A stretch of DNA of 10,510 nucleotides, from positions 1 to 10,510 of the forward strand of contig URGK01000084.1 of assembly GCA_900547295.1 (NCBI GenBank), read 5' to 3'. This document shows, piece after piece, positions 1-7,416 of this stretch (positions are counted from its first letter, which is position 1; each line of letters opens with the position of its first letter). The translations under genes and the position numbers were made by a program. The notes under the pieces were generated by a model. It saw only the letters and a program-made list of their open reading frames with translations, had not been told where the DNA came from and made no database searches. Origin of the DNA: an uncultured Eubacteriales bacterium. GTDB taxonomy: Bacteria > Bacillota > Clostridia > Peptostreptococcales > Anaerovoracaceae.

Positions 1-572
1 CGGTAAACGGGAAGAATATAAAGGAATATAATGCCGAATCATATAGGAACAATATATCCTGCGTGTTTCAGGATTATAACATTTACGGCCTTACAATTGC
101 GGAAAATGTTCTCAGAAAAGTAAGTACGGATCAGGAAGAGAAGCTCAAGGTGTCGGACGCGCTGCAGCGCGCGGACCTTTCACAAAAGGTCGATACCCTG
201 CCCAATGGGCTGAATACGATACTTTCCCCCGAATTTGAGGGCGGAATTACGCTTTCGGGCGGAGAACAGCAAAAAATGGCAATTGCACATTCCGTAATAA
301 AAAAGGCGGGGCTGCTGCTGCTGGACGAGCCGTCCAGCAGCCTTGACCCTGAAGCTGAGTACAGAATCTTCCGAAATCTGCTGGAGCTTGCGGAGAATAA
401 AACCGTAGTTCTTATCTCGCACCGCCTTTCAAATGTTACCTTTGCCGAAAAAATAATTTTTATGAAGGACGGCAAAATTGCGGAAATGGGTTCTCATGAG
501 GAGCTTATGCAGCATAACGGCGAGTACGCGCGCCTGTTTACAATGCAAAAGGAAGGCTATGAAAATAAATAA
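1..572 (+). CDS. Export-type ABC transporter, ATP-binding domain (C-terminal part, 5' truncated)
   Basis: The reading frame is open from base 3 with no start in the window, so this is the C-terminal 190 residues of a longer protein. A GTG at 63 lies inside the conserved Q-loop and is not a plausible start. Visible in order are the Q-loop (VFQD, residues 21-24 of the visible part), the ABC signature LSGGEQQ (84-90), Walker B LLLLDEP (104-110) with D-loop SSLD, and the H-loop ISHRLS (H140). The Walker A motif lies upstream of the window. The ending (GKIAEMGSHEELM, then GEYARLF and Q) is typical of exporters whose membrane domain is fused in front of the ATPase, including peptide and bacteriocin exporters. 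It would power export of a substrate that cannot be named from here. It converges on the surface-protein gene and is followed by a strong terminator. Family assignment is firm; the substrate is unknown. Confidence 0.93.
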   Translation, partial: VNGKNIKEYNAESYRNNISCVFQDYNIYGLTIAENVLRKVSTDQEEKLKVSDALQRADLSQKVDTLPNGLNTILSPEFEGGITLSGGEQQKMAIAHSVIKKAGLLLLDEPSSSLDPEAEYRIFRNLLELAENKTVVLISHRLSNVTFAEKIIFMKDGKIAEMGSHEELMQHNGEYARLFTMQKEGYENK

Positions 573-652
573 TTATTCAAAGGAGCAAATAATTCTGTTT
601 TTTCAAGAGGCGCGGAGAAGCTCCGATACTGTGCGCATACATTAAAAATCAT

Positions 653-691
653 AAAAGCCCGCCCGGAAGCATTTACCCGAGCGGGCTTTTT
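653..691 (+). terminator. Intrinsic terminator after the ABC gene
   Basis: A ten-base stem AAAAGCCCGC (653-662) pairs with GCGGGCTTTT (681-690). A further CGG/CCG inner stem (664-666 with 677-679) lies beyond one mismatch, and the hairpin ends in five T. It sits 80 bases past the ABC stop codon. The A-run on the left arm gives a T-run on the other strand, so it may also work in reverse. Confidence 0.85.
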
Positions 692-817
692 GCGTCAGTT
701 CGCCGGCTCAGTCTCCATCCCGAAGACTGCAAAGACGGCCCGTAAAAACGGGAAAGCTGCCGCGATGCATTTTCAAACGAACCGTAAGAAATAACAACTG
801 CATCTCAGGCGTGAGGG

Positions 818-849
818 AAAAAAGGCGGCTGCCGTTGCCGACAGCCGCC
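818..849 (-). terminator. Intrinsic terminator of the surface-protein gene
   Basis: Read on the minus strand, GGCGGCTG (849-842) pairs perfectly with CAGCCGCC (831-824) around a ten-base loop, followed by six T (823-818). It starts 21 bases after the stop codon of the surface-protein gene at 871. Confidence 0.88.
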
Positions 850-870
850 GCATGATTCAATTCGTTTTTG

Positions 871-2463
871 TTAGATGTTGTACTTTTTCCTTCTGCTTAC
901 AAGCATTGCACCGATGATCGCGCTGCCGCCGATAAACAGCAAGGCAACCCACGAAGCAAGGCTGCTTTCGCCGGTCGGCGGATTCGGATCGGGCTTTCTC
1001 TCAAGAGCGGCTATTGCCTCCTGAATAGCCTTGGCCATTTGGTCTACTTCTGCCTGCTGTGTAATGTTTTTATCCCGTACAACGGCATTAACCGCATTTT
1101 CCACCGCAGTGAAGTCCTTATAGTCGTCCTTGTTCAGAGCCTCTGCCTCGGCGATGGCTTCATCAACCTTGGTATAATCGGCAGGCAAATAAGTCATTAC
1201 AATAGTCTGAGTGTGGGTTGCCGTATCGGCAGTAATCGTTATATTGTTGCTGTATACCTCGCAGTTATCTGCCGTAACTTCAACGGAATGAGTTCCCGCC
1301 GTTAGGCTCACAGAGCCGTTAATCTCCTGTCCGTCCACTTTAATAACCACATTGGTCAGCCCCTCGGGGGTTACAACGAAGGTAACCGGATAGACAGCCT
1401 TTGTGATAAAATGGACATTTTTATAAAGTGCAAAGTACTGAGTACCGCTGGAAAGCAGGTCAATTTCTGTTCCTTCCGAGTCTACGGCTTTTGCATAGTT
1501 CAGGTGATAGCCATCGGCAATCACAGGCACACTTTCATCGAAAATTGCAGGGATATTATTCTCATTCGTATTCTTTGCATCAATCTCTGCTTCTTCTACG
1601 GTGAAAGATCCGTTACCGCCCATCGGGGATTTACCGCCAGTGGTTACTTTGGCGCCGCCTTTGATCAGAATATTGCCTTTTGTCCATATTGCGCTGTCCG
1701 CAGTAGAGGTACAGCTTACCTCGCCGCCGTTAACCGTCAGATTGCCCTCGGTAAACAAAGCGGGATAATAGCTTGTTGCTTCCACCTTGGAGTTGATAAT
1801 TTCAATTTTGCCCGCGCCGTTTTCATCGCCCATATACACTGCGTTAAATTGATCCGCGCTTGCGATCAAAACAACCTCACTGTTGTTTTTGATTTCCAGT
1901 TCCTTGGCGCTTGCAGCAGTGTAATAGGAAGAAACCGCAACCTTTGCGCCATCTATAACAATTTTTCCTTTATTATAAGATGTAATTCCGCAGCCCTTGG
2001 CAGAAGTTATATCAAGCTCTGCACCTTCGGATATGCTGATGTTGCCATTAAGCGTATAGAGTGCATCCCATTTTACATTGATTGTAAGCTTACCGTCACC
2101 GATAATATTGTAATTATCACTGCTACCGTCTGCAAAAATTCCGCCGCCGTTATCTAAAGTAATGCTGTTTGTGCCGGAAAGTTTGATCGTTAAATCGGTG
2201 TCTCCGACTACTCTGATACCGTACTTAGGACTTTCATCGCTTTTACCGCCATTTGTAATTGTGGCATTGTTAAGCGTAAGGGTCTTTGTATTCGGGTCGT
2301 AGCTTGCGGTTCCTTCTCCACAAGCAATAGAAAGTTTTTCATTCGTAAACCCCTCACCATTTACATACAAGTCATAGTTTTCCGTAGCAAATACTGCCAC
2401 AGGCATCATTGCAATACATACAATCATACTTAGTAATAAGCTTAATATTCTTTTCTTCTTCAT
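871..2463 (-). CDS. Cell-wall-anchored beta-helix/FIVAR surface protein with NPPTGE sorting signal
   Basis: The 530-residue product is built for export and covalent attachment to peptidoglycan. Residues 1-26 are a signal peptide (KKKR, hydrophobic core, VFA cleavage site). A motif GTASYDPNTKTLTLNNATIT (51-70) opens a region to about 300 of short repeats of the type 'LTI..G..' and 'IEI..SKV' with frequent G, N and D turns, as in right-handed beta-helix or carbohydrate-binding surface proteins. Residues about 358-426 look like a beta-sandwich (PEGA- or Ig-like). Residues 428-488 match the FIVAR helical domain (ADYTKVDEAI ... AIAALE). The end is a sorting signal: NPPTGE (494-499), a hydrophobic segment (502-522), then RRKK. 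NPPTG is a variant of LPXTG and should need a matching sortase, which is not in the window. The start is set by AGGAAGGAA at 2471-2479, seven bases before ATG. Ligand unknown; adhesion or glycan binding is inference. Confidence 0.9.
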   Translation of the reverse strand: MKKKRILSLLLSMIVCIAMMPVAVFATENYDLYVNGEGFTNEKLSIACGEGTASYDPNTKTLTLNNATITNGGKSDESPKYGIRVVGDTDLTIKLSGTNSITLDNGGGIFADGSSDNYNIIGDGKLTINVKWDALYTLNGNISISEGAELDITSAKGCGITSYNKGKIVIDGAKVAVSSYYTAASAKELEIKNNSEVVLIASADQFNAVYMGDENGAGKIEIINSKVEATSYYPALFTEGNLTVNGGEVSCTSTADSAIWTKGNILIKGGAKVTTGGKSPMGGNGSFTVEEAEIDAKNTNENNIPAIFDESVPVIADGYHLNYAKAVDSEGTEIDLLSSGTQYFALYKNVHFITKAVYPVTFVVTPEGLTNVVIKVDGQEINGSVSLTAGTHSVEVTADNCEVYSNNITITADTATHTQTIVMTYLPADYTKVDEAIAEAEALNKDDYKDFTAVENAVNAVVRDKNITQQAEVDQMAKAIQEAIAALERKPDPNPPTGESSLASWVALLFIGGSAIIGAMLVSRRKKYNI

Positions 2464-2631
2464 AAGTCTTTTCCTTCCTGTAAAATATCAATATATACCT
2501 TATTCAAGGTCAGTTATCTCTATTTTAACAACCCCTGCAACAATCTGTCATCCTACCAAAGTATGAAACGATGAAATTTTTTCTTCCTTAACCCAGCTGT
2601 TTTATATATACCCGCACTTCTTTCCCACTAT

Positions 2632-2660
2632 AACAGGCGACCGTTTCCGATCGCCCTGTT
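2632..2660 (-). other. Stable stem-loop with GAAA tetraloop after the LuxR gene
   Basis: Read on the minus strand, a 12-base-pair stem with a single bulged G is capped by a GAAA loop of GNRA type. It starts 15 bases past the LuxR-family stop codon, the usual place for a 3' end. No T-run follows (the next bases are TATAGTGGG), so it is a weak candidate for a simple intrinsic terminator. It could instead protect an mRNA 3' end or be an operator for the next gene. Confidence 0.55.
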
Positions 2661-2675
2661 GTTTACCTTATTCAT

Positions 2676-5027
2676 TTACAGCAGTTTCAGTTTTTCTGCC
2701 ATCGTTTTGGCTTCATTTCTGCGCTTTACGGACAGCTTCTGCAATATATGGCTTACATGACTTTTGACTGTCGATACCTTGATATCGAGTATCTCTCCTA
2801 TTTCGGAGTTGCTCTTATCTGCGCATATGAGGCGCAGGACCTGCAGCTCTGCCGCTGTCAGAGGTTCTACAGTCTCTGCTGCAACCTTCATAAAATCAGG
2901 ATAATACACGGCCTGCTGTCTTGCGGCTTCTGTGACTTTTTTTAAGAACTTCGGATTTCCTTCCCATTCGCAGCTTCCGAGAAGATTAAGTACTGCCACG
3001 CCGTATTCCCCTATAGTTCTGACAAAGCCAAAGCGTGACGCCGCATCGAGAGCCATGCTCATATTATTCTGCCAGTCCGAAGCTCCGCTTCTGTATTTTG
3101 CGATGGCTGTCAGCACGTTTACATGAATTCCGTCTATATGTCTTGAGCAGGCTTTGCAATAGGGAACTATCGGCGCCAGTGTTACTATGGCAGCCTGATT
3201 TTCACCTGACGAGATCTCCACCATTGCCTCCGTCAGATATCTGTATCTTTGCATGACCCTGAAATTCACAGGATCTTTCGGCGCCTGCCGCTGATACCAC
3301 ATATCCACCTCCTCTGTATTTCCTGTCATAAGATTGATTCTGCATATGAGAGCATCTATATTGGGAAAGAATCTGCTGTTTCCCGCTTCTTCAAATCTCT
3401 TTCGTATAGATACTGCGGTCTGCATTGCATCACAGGCTCTGCCCTCGTCAATCATAGTTCTGACAAGAAGTCCCACCAGCGCAAACTCTATATCGGGTGT
3501 ACCTTTGGTCTGAATATCTCCCATTTTGGAGACAAGGGAAAATATTCTTCCGGATACCCGTTCCCCTTTTTCAAATTTGCTTTCGGCAATAGCACAGTCT
3601 GCAAGGCCTATGCCGTCTCTTCCAAGCACCGTTTCAACAGGCTTCTTCATAACGGCATACAGCAGATCGTCTTTTCTGCTCCATTCGGAAAAGTCCTTGC
3701 CGCCGTTCATTATGCTGGGCAGAGTGCTTGTAACCGAAAAGGCCGGCAGCATGATTTCTCTGCTTTTTATAAGGTTAAAAGCTTTTGTTATTGCCACTGA
3801 AACACTGTTTATGCTTCTCTGCGGCAGTGATATATCAAGCCATGCAGTTCTGCTTCTGGCTTCTTTGTATGAGGCGTCTGTGTGGGATTTGCCTCCGGCA
3901 AAGGTTTTGAGTGTATCATACCATTTCTCAGAGGTCTCATAATCCCCTCGCAGCGCGCAGAGCATACTCATTGCCTGCATAAGCAAAGGAGATGATACAA
4001 TCTCACTGTCATCAAGCATCATATAGTATTTTTCCATGGCCTCATAGTTGCCTGCTCCGGGGTGCTTCCGTGCATTTTTTACAAGGAGAGCTGATACTCC
4101 TGAACGGTTTCCCTCCTTTGTATAACATTCCAGAGCTTTATCGTAGTCCTCATTTGTTTCATAATAAAGGGCGGCTCTGCCGTAAAGCGCCTGTGTCTGC
4201 TCGTCTGTGTACTCCTGCTCCCTCTCCCACATCAGAAACTGTCTGAAGACGGGCCACATTCTGAACTCATCTATATTGTCATAAAGAAACATTGAGGTTT
4301 TTTTGTGTATCTTTCCCAGCATTTCTCCCGCTCTGCTGTTACCACTGACCGTTTTGGCAAGCTCGGTATTAAGCATCTCAAAAGGCGCAAGATCAAGCAG
4401 AAATCTCCGTATATCAGGCTCCAGCCTGTAATATATTGCCTCCTGATAATACATAAACAGTTCTCGCTGAATCTCCGTTATAACGGTATTGCCGAAAACT
4501 TCACCCGATAACATATGGCGGGCCAGAATAGACAGCACCAGCGGATAGCCCTGTGTCTCCCTGTATATATTATCAAGCTCTTTGGGGCCTGCTGATATTC
4601 CTCTCGCTTCGAAAAATTTTCTGGTTTCTTCTCTGCCCAGCATCAGATCGTCTGTATCTATTATTATCATTGCGTCTGTATACTGAAGATGAACTATCCA
4701 GCTGGGCGCTGAGCCTCTTGACATCAGTACAAAACGCAGGGCGTTATGTTCTTTTATCAGGCCGCACAGCGCATGCTGCACTGCAGGCTCGTCTATCTTC
4801 TGCAGGCTGTCTACAAGGAGAACATCCCAGCTTCCGTCAGGTTCGGGTATTCGAAACTCCGGTTCTCCTGCCGAAATCTCCAGCACTCTGCGTCCCTCAA
4901 GCAGCGCATGTGCTGAGGCAGATTTGCCCATTCCGCATGGCGCGCTGAACAAAACCGCCTGACCGCTGTCCATTGCTTTTTTAAATTGCTTTGCAACCTC
5001 AGGTTTTATAGTGATATTGCGGTTCAT
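2676..5027 (-). CDS. MalT-like (LAL) LuxR-family transcriptional regulator with N-terminal ATPase
   Basis: The 783-residue protein has the three-part layout of large ATP-binding LuxR regulators. An N-terminal STAND/AAA-type ATPase has Walker A APCGMGKS (29-36) and Walker B LLVD (70-73). A long helical middle with TPR-like pairs follows (for example around ALYYETNEDYDKALECYTKEG). The C-terminal LuxR helix-turn-helix is about 722-783 (PLTAAELQVLRL ... SNSEIGEILDIKVSTVKSHV). In this family an inducer bound by the helical sensor region promotes ATP-dependent oligomerisation and activation of target promoters. The start ATG has GGGAG about six bases upstream. The gene stands alone: the preceding gene's terminator is immediately upstream and a separate surface-protein gene is 212 bp downstream. 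Its targets and inducer cannot be read from the sequence; the neighbouring surface-protein gene is one candidate. Length is at the short end for this family (MalT is about 900). Confidence 0.9.
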   Translation of the reverse strand: MNRNITIKPEVAKQFKKAMDSGQAVLFSAPCGMGKSASAHALLEGRRVLEISAGEPEFRIPEPDGSWDVLLVDSLQKIDEPAVQHALCGLIKEHNALRFVLMSRGSAPSWIVHLQYTDAMIIIDTDDLMLGREETRKFFEARGISAGPKELDNIYRETQGYPLVLSILARHMLSGEVFGNTVITEIQRELFMYYQEAIYYRLEPDIRRFLLDLAPFEMLNTELAKTVSGNSRAGEMLGKIHKKTSMFLYDNIDEFRMWPVFRQFLMWEREQEYTDEQTQALYGRAALYYETNEDYDKALECYTKEGNRSGVSALLVKNARKHPGAGNYEAMEKYYMMLDDSEIVSSPLLMQAMSMLCALRGDYETSEKWYDTLKTFAGGKSHTDASYKEARSRTAWLDISLPQRSINSVSVAITKAFNLIKSREIMLPAFSVTSTLPSIMNGGKDFSEWSRKDDLLYAVMKKPVETVLGRDGIGLADCAIAESKFEKGERVSGRIFSLVSKMGDIQTKGTPDIEFALVGLLVRTMIDEGRACDAMQTAVSIRKRFEEAGNSRFFPNIDALICRINLMTGNTEEVDMWYQRQAPKDPVNFRVMQRYRYLTEAMVEISSGENQAAIVTLAPIVPYCKACSRHIDGIHVNVLTAIAKYRSGASDWQNNMSMALDAASRFGFVRTIGEYGVAVLNLLGSCEWEGNPKFLKKVTEAARQQAVYYPDFMKVAAETVEPLTAAELQVLRLICADKSNSEIGEILDIKVSTVKSHVSHILQKLSVKRRNEAKTMAEKLKLL

Positions 5028-5077
5028 ATTCGACTCCCGTCACTTTTATCTTTGTATACTCTGCAGGTATTTCCCGC

Positions 5078-5110
5078 AAAAAAACAAGGGGCGGTATTCG
5101 CCCCTCTTTG
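5078..5110 (-). terminator. Intrinsic terminator of the oadA-like gene
   Basis: Read on the minus strand, GGGGCG (5104-5099) pairs with CGCCCC (5093-5088) around a five-base loop. Flanking CAAAGA/TTG bases add partial pairing and seven T follow (5084-5078). It lies directly after the stop codon at 5118 and separates this gene from the regulator downstream. Confidence 0.87.
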
Positions 5111-5117
5111 TCATATA

Positions 5118-6515
5118 TTATACTGGATATACACAGTTTTCTTCGTCAAGAAGATCGTGGTCTATCTGATACAGCTTAGCTTCTCTTTTTTTGAAGAAAG
5201 TTTCAGCAGGCTGAGGGAATAATGCTTTTGTGAGTACATCCTCTTCCTGATGCATCCACTTTGCACATTCTTTTTTCATCTGCTCAAGTTCAGGTTCAAG
5301 AAGGTCTGCCGGTCTGCATGTAACCTGATCTTCGCCCTTGAGAATCTTGTCTACAACTTCCTGCTTGATAGGAACAGTTGTCTTACCGTACATACCCTTT
5401 ACAAGATCCTTTGCTTCCTTTGGAACCATCTTGTATCTTTCTCCCATAACAACGTTAAGCACAGCCTGTGTACCTACAATCTGTGAGCTTGGTGTTACAA
5501 GAGGCGGATATCCGAAGTCTTCTCTTACTCTAGGAACTTCCTTGAGTACCTCTTCAAATTTATCCATAGCATTTGCCTGTTTAAGCTGTGATACCAGATT
5601 TGAAAGCATACCGCCCGGAACCTGATATTTAAGAGTATTGATATCAACACCCATAAGCTTAGGATCCATTAATCCGTTGGCAATGTATTTCTCTCTGATA
5701 GGCTTGAAGTATTCCGATGCTTCGTTTAATAAATCAAGGTCAAGTCCTAAATCGTATTCAGTTCCCTTGAATGCGAAAGCTATAGGCTCTGTAGGAGGCT
5801 GTGATGTGCCCTCTGCAAATGGTGAAAGCGCAGTGTCTATCATATCAGCGCCTGCCTCTATTGCCTTCATATATGTTAAACTGCCAAGTCCGCTTGTTGC
5901 GTGTGTATGAATTTCAAGAGGAATTGATATTGCAGCTTTGATGTCTTTAACCAGTTTGTATGTGTTGTACGGGTCAAGCAGTCCTGCCATATCCTTGATA
6001 CATACGGAATCTGCTCCCATCTGCTCTATTTCTTTGGCAAGCTCTACAAATACCTCGTTTGTATGGATAGGGCTGATTGTGTATGACATTGTGCCCTGTG
6101 CGTGAGCTCCGCATTTCTTGGTTGCCTGGATTGCTCTCTCGATATTACGCATATCGTTTAAAGCGTCGAAAATTCTGATTACATCTATACCGTTTGATAC
6201 CGCCTTGTCAACGAATTCGTCAACAACGTCATCTGCATAGTGTCTGTAACCCAGCAGGTTCTGGCCTCTTAAAAGCATCTGAAGCTTTGTGTTTTTAACT
6301 TTTTTTCTGATTATTCTAAGTCTGTCCCACGGATCCTCATCAAGAAATCTGATGCAGGCGTCATAAGTTGCACCGCCCCACATTTCAAGAGCGTTATAAC
6401 CGATATTATCTAAGGTTTCCAGAATAGGAAGCATTTCTTCGGTAGTCATTCTTGTTGCGATTAAGCTCTGATGACCATCTCTTAATACAGTTTCTGTAAC
6501 TCCTACTTTTGCCAT
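5118..6515 (-). CDS. oadA: Oxaloacetate decarboxylase alpha / pyruvate carboxylase subunit B-type carboxyltransferase, no biotin domain
   Basis: The 465-residue protein is the carboxyltransferase subunit that moves a carboxyl group between biotin and pyruvate/oxaloacetate. It opens with the family signature TVLRDGHQSL (D13 is a metal ligand). The other conserved elements are in place: MWGGATYD (45-52), LLRGQNLLGYRHYADD (81-96), FDALND (116-121), the carboxylated lysine in CIKDMAG (K174), and the metal-binding HTH (H203, H205). It stops after the conserved carboxylase domain, with no C-terminal MKM biotin site. The full-length form is about 590 residues, so the biotin carrier must be a separate polypeptide, and none is in the window. 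AAGGAG at 6522-6527 lies six bases before the ATG. It could serve a Na+-pumping decarboxylase, a pyruvate carboxylase or a transcarboxylase; the sequence does not decide. It follows murI after 109 bases. Confidence 0.9.
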   Translation of the reverse strand: MAKVGVTETVLRDGHQSLIATRMTTEEMLPILETLDNIGYNALEMWGGATYDACIRFLDEDPWDRLRIIRKKVKNTKLQMLLRGQNLLGYRHYADDVVDEFVDKAVSNGIDVIRIFDALNDMRNIERAIQATKKCGAHAQGTMSYTISPIHTNEVFVELAKEIEQMGADSVCIKDMAGLLDPYNTYKLVKDIKAAISIPLEIHTHATSGLGSLTYMKAIEAGADMIDTALSPFAEGTSQPPTEPIAFAFKGTEYDLGLDLDLLNEASEYFKPIREKYIANGLMDPKLMGVDINTLKYQVPGGMLSNLVSQLKQANAMDKFEEVLKEVPRVREDFGYPPLVTPSSQIVGTQAVLNVVMGERYKMVPKEAKDLVKGMYGKTTVPIKQEVVDKILKGEDQVTCRPADLLEPELEQMKKECAKWMHQEEDVLTKALFPQPAETFFKKREAKLYQIDHDLLDEENCVYPV

Positions 6516-6568
6516 ATTTCTCTCCTTACTGCAGCCTGAAACAACTGCTGTTTATCTTTAATATTTTA

Positions 6569-6574
6569 ATTATA
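6569..6574 (-). promoter_or_regulatory. Candidate -10 box for the oadA-like gene
   Basis: A perfect TATAAT on the minus strand lies about 55 bases upstream of the oadA-like start codon, in an AT-rich 109-base gap. No convincing -35 hexamer sits 16-18 bases upstream, and AT-rich sequence gives such matches by chance. A ten-base palindrome ATGTATACAT (6609-6618) lies just upstream and could be an operator. Confidence 0.35.
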
Positions 6575-6624
6575 TACGAAATTCAGAATAAATCTACTGA
6601 TATTTTTAATGTATACATAATTTT

Positions 6625-7404
6625 TTAAATATCTTTTTCAAACATCTGCCTGCACAGCTCTGTTTTTGCGGGAATACTGTCCTCAAACACTATGATGCCT
6701 CTGTCAGTTTTAGGGTTTTCGAGTCCCGCGGCTTTGAGTCTGCGCCTGAGCTGCTTTGCCGTGCCGAGACTTCCGTCGATTATCCTGACCTTGTCTCCCG
6801 CCACTTTCTGTATTGTTTTTCTTGCAAATGGATAATGGGTGCATCCCAGCACTATATAGTCTATGTCCTCCTTAAGATAAGGCATCAGAAGCTCCAGTAT
6901 ATATTTCTCAAGCTTCTCGCCCTCTGTATTACCGTCTTCAATCAGGTCCGCAAGCCCCGGACACGGCAGCGGGTATACAGTGCCCTCGTCTGCATATTTT
7001 GCCATAAGGCTCCGGAATTTATCTTCCCTGATAGTCATGGGAGTTGCCATAACCACAACGGTATGCTTCTCGTCTCCCGAAACCGCAGGTTTGAGCGCCG
7101 GCTCTATTCCTATCACCGGAATATCTCTGTATCTGTCCCTGAGAAGCCCGATTGCAGCGCTGGTTGCCGTATTGCAGGCCACCACCAGAGCTTTAATCCC
7201 CTTTGAATAAAGATACTGCGCCCTGTCCATTACGATTTCCTGTATCTGCGAAAGCTCCTTGGTGCCGTAAGGTGCATTTACGGAGTCCCCGAAGAATATA
7301 CAGTCCTCATTGGGCATCAGTTTTACTATTTCTTTCAATACGCTTATTCCTCCGATGCCTGAATCCATTACGGCTACCGGAAGCCTGCTTCTGTCGTCAT
7401 TCAT
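6625..7404 (-). CDS. murI: Glutamate racemase
   Basis: The 259-residue enzyme interconverts L- and D-glutamate in the cytoplasm, supplying D-Glu for peptidoglycan stem peptides. All family landmarks are present: the N-terminal VMDSGIGGISVL (D14, S15), FFGDSVNAPYG (38-47), the first catalytic cysteine in VVACNTATS (C77), and the second in VLGCTHYPF (C188, with H190). Length is normal for the family. The start ATG lies 12 bases after the stop of the TPR gene. Its ribosome site (AAAGGA) overlaps that stop codon, so translation is probably coupled. murI is often found beside nucleotide-pyrophosphatase genes, but those are usually of the RdgB/HAM1 type rather than MazG. Confidence 0.97.
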   Translation of the reverse strand: MNDDRSRLPVAVMDSGIGGISVLKEIVKLMPNEDCIFFGDSVNAPYGTKELSQIQEIVMDRAQYLYSKGIKALVVACNTATSAAIGLLRDRYRDIPVIGIEPALKPAVSGDEKHTVVVMATPMTIREDKFRSLMAKYADEGTVYPLPCPGLADLIEDGNTEGEKLEKYILELLMPYLKEDIDYIVLGCTHYPFARKTIQKVAGDKVRIIDGSLGTAKQLRRRLKAAGLENPKTDRGIIVFEDSIPAKTELCRQMFEKDI

Positions 7405-7416
7405 AACTGCCGTCCT

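Larger units (their letters stand above)
573..870. other. Convergent intergenic region, no supported gene
   Basis: This gap lies between two convergent genes and holds the two terminators listed separately. A small hairpin CCCGT-AAAA-ACGGG is at 739-752. A Shine-Dalgarno-like AAAGGAG at about 579-585 is not followed by an ATG at a usable distance; the short open stretch after it would need an ATT or CTG start. I see no RNA gene here. Confidence 0.6.

Noticed and set aside
579..650. AAAGGAG followed by a short open frame after the ABC gene
   Set aside because: No ATG, GTG or TTG lies at a proper distance. The frame is under 25 codons and runs into the terminator.
695..772. Minus-strand open stretch ending AVFAVFGMETEPAN before a stop, followed by the hairpin at 653-691
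   Set aside because: It reads like a gene tail followed by a terminator, but it is only about 25 codons between stops, has no ribosome site and no body upstream. It could be a gene remnant or chance, so I do not call it.
1411..2157. Long plus-strand open frame (248 codons) opposite the surface-protein gene
   Set aside because: It is antisense to a gene with a clear signal peptide, domains and sorting signal, and its translation shows no recognisable domain. It follows from the codon bias of the real gene.
6609..6618. ATGTATACAT palindrome as a firm operator
   Set aside because: A ten-base AT-rich palindrome alone in an AT-rich gap is too weak; it is mentioned only in passing.
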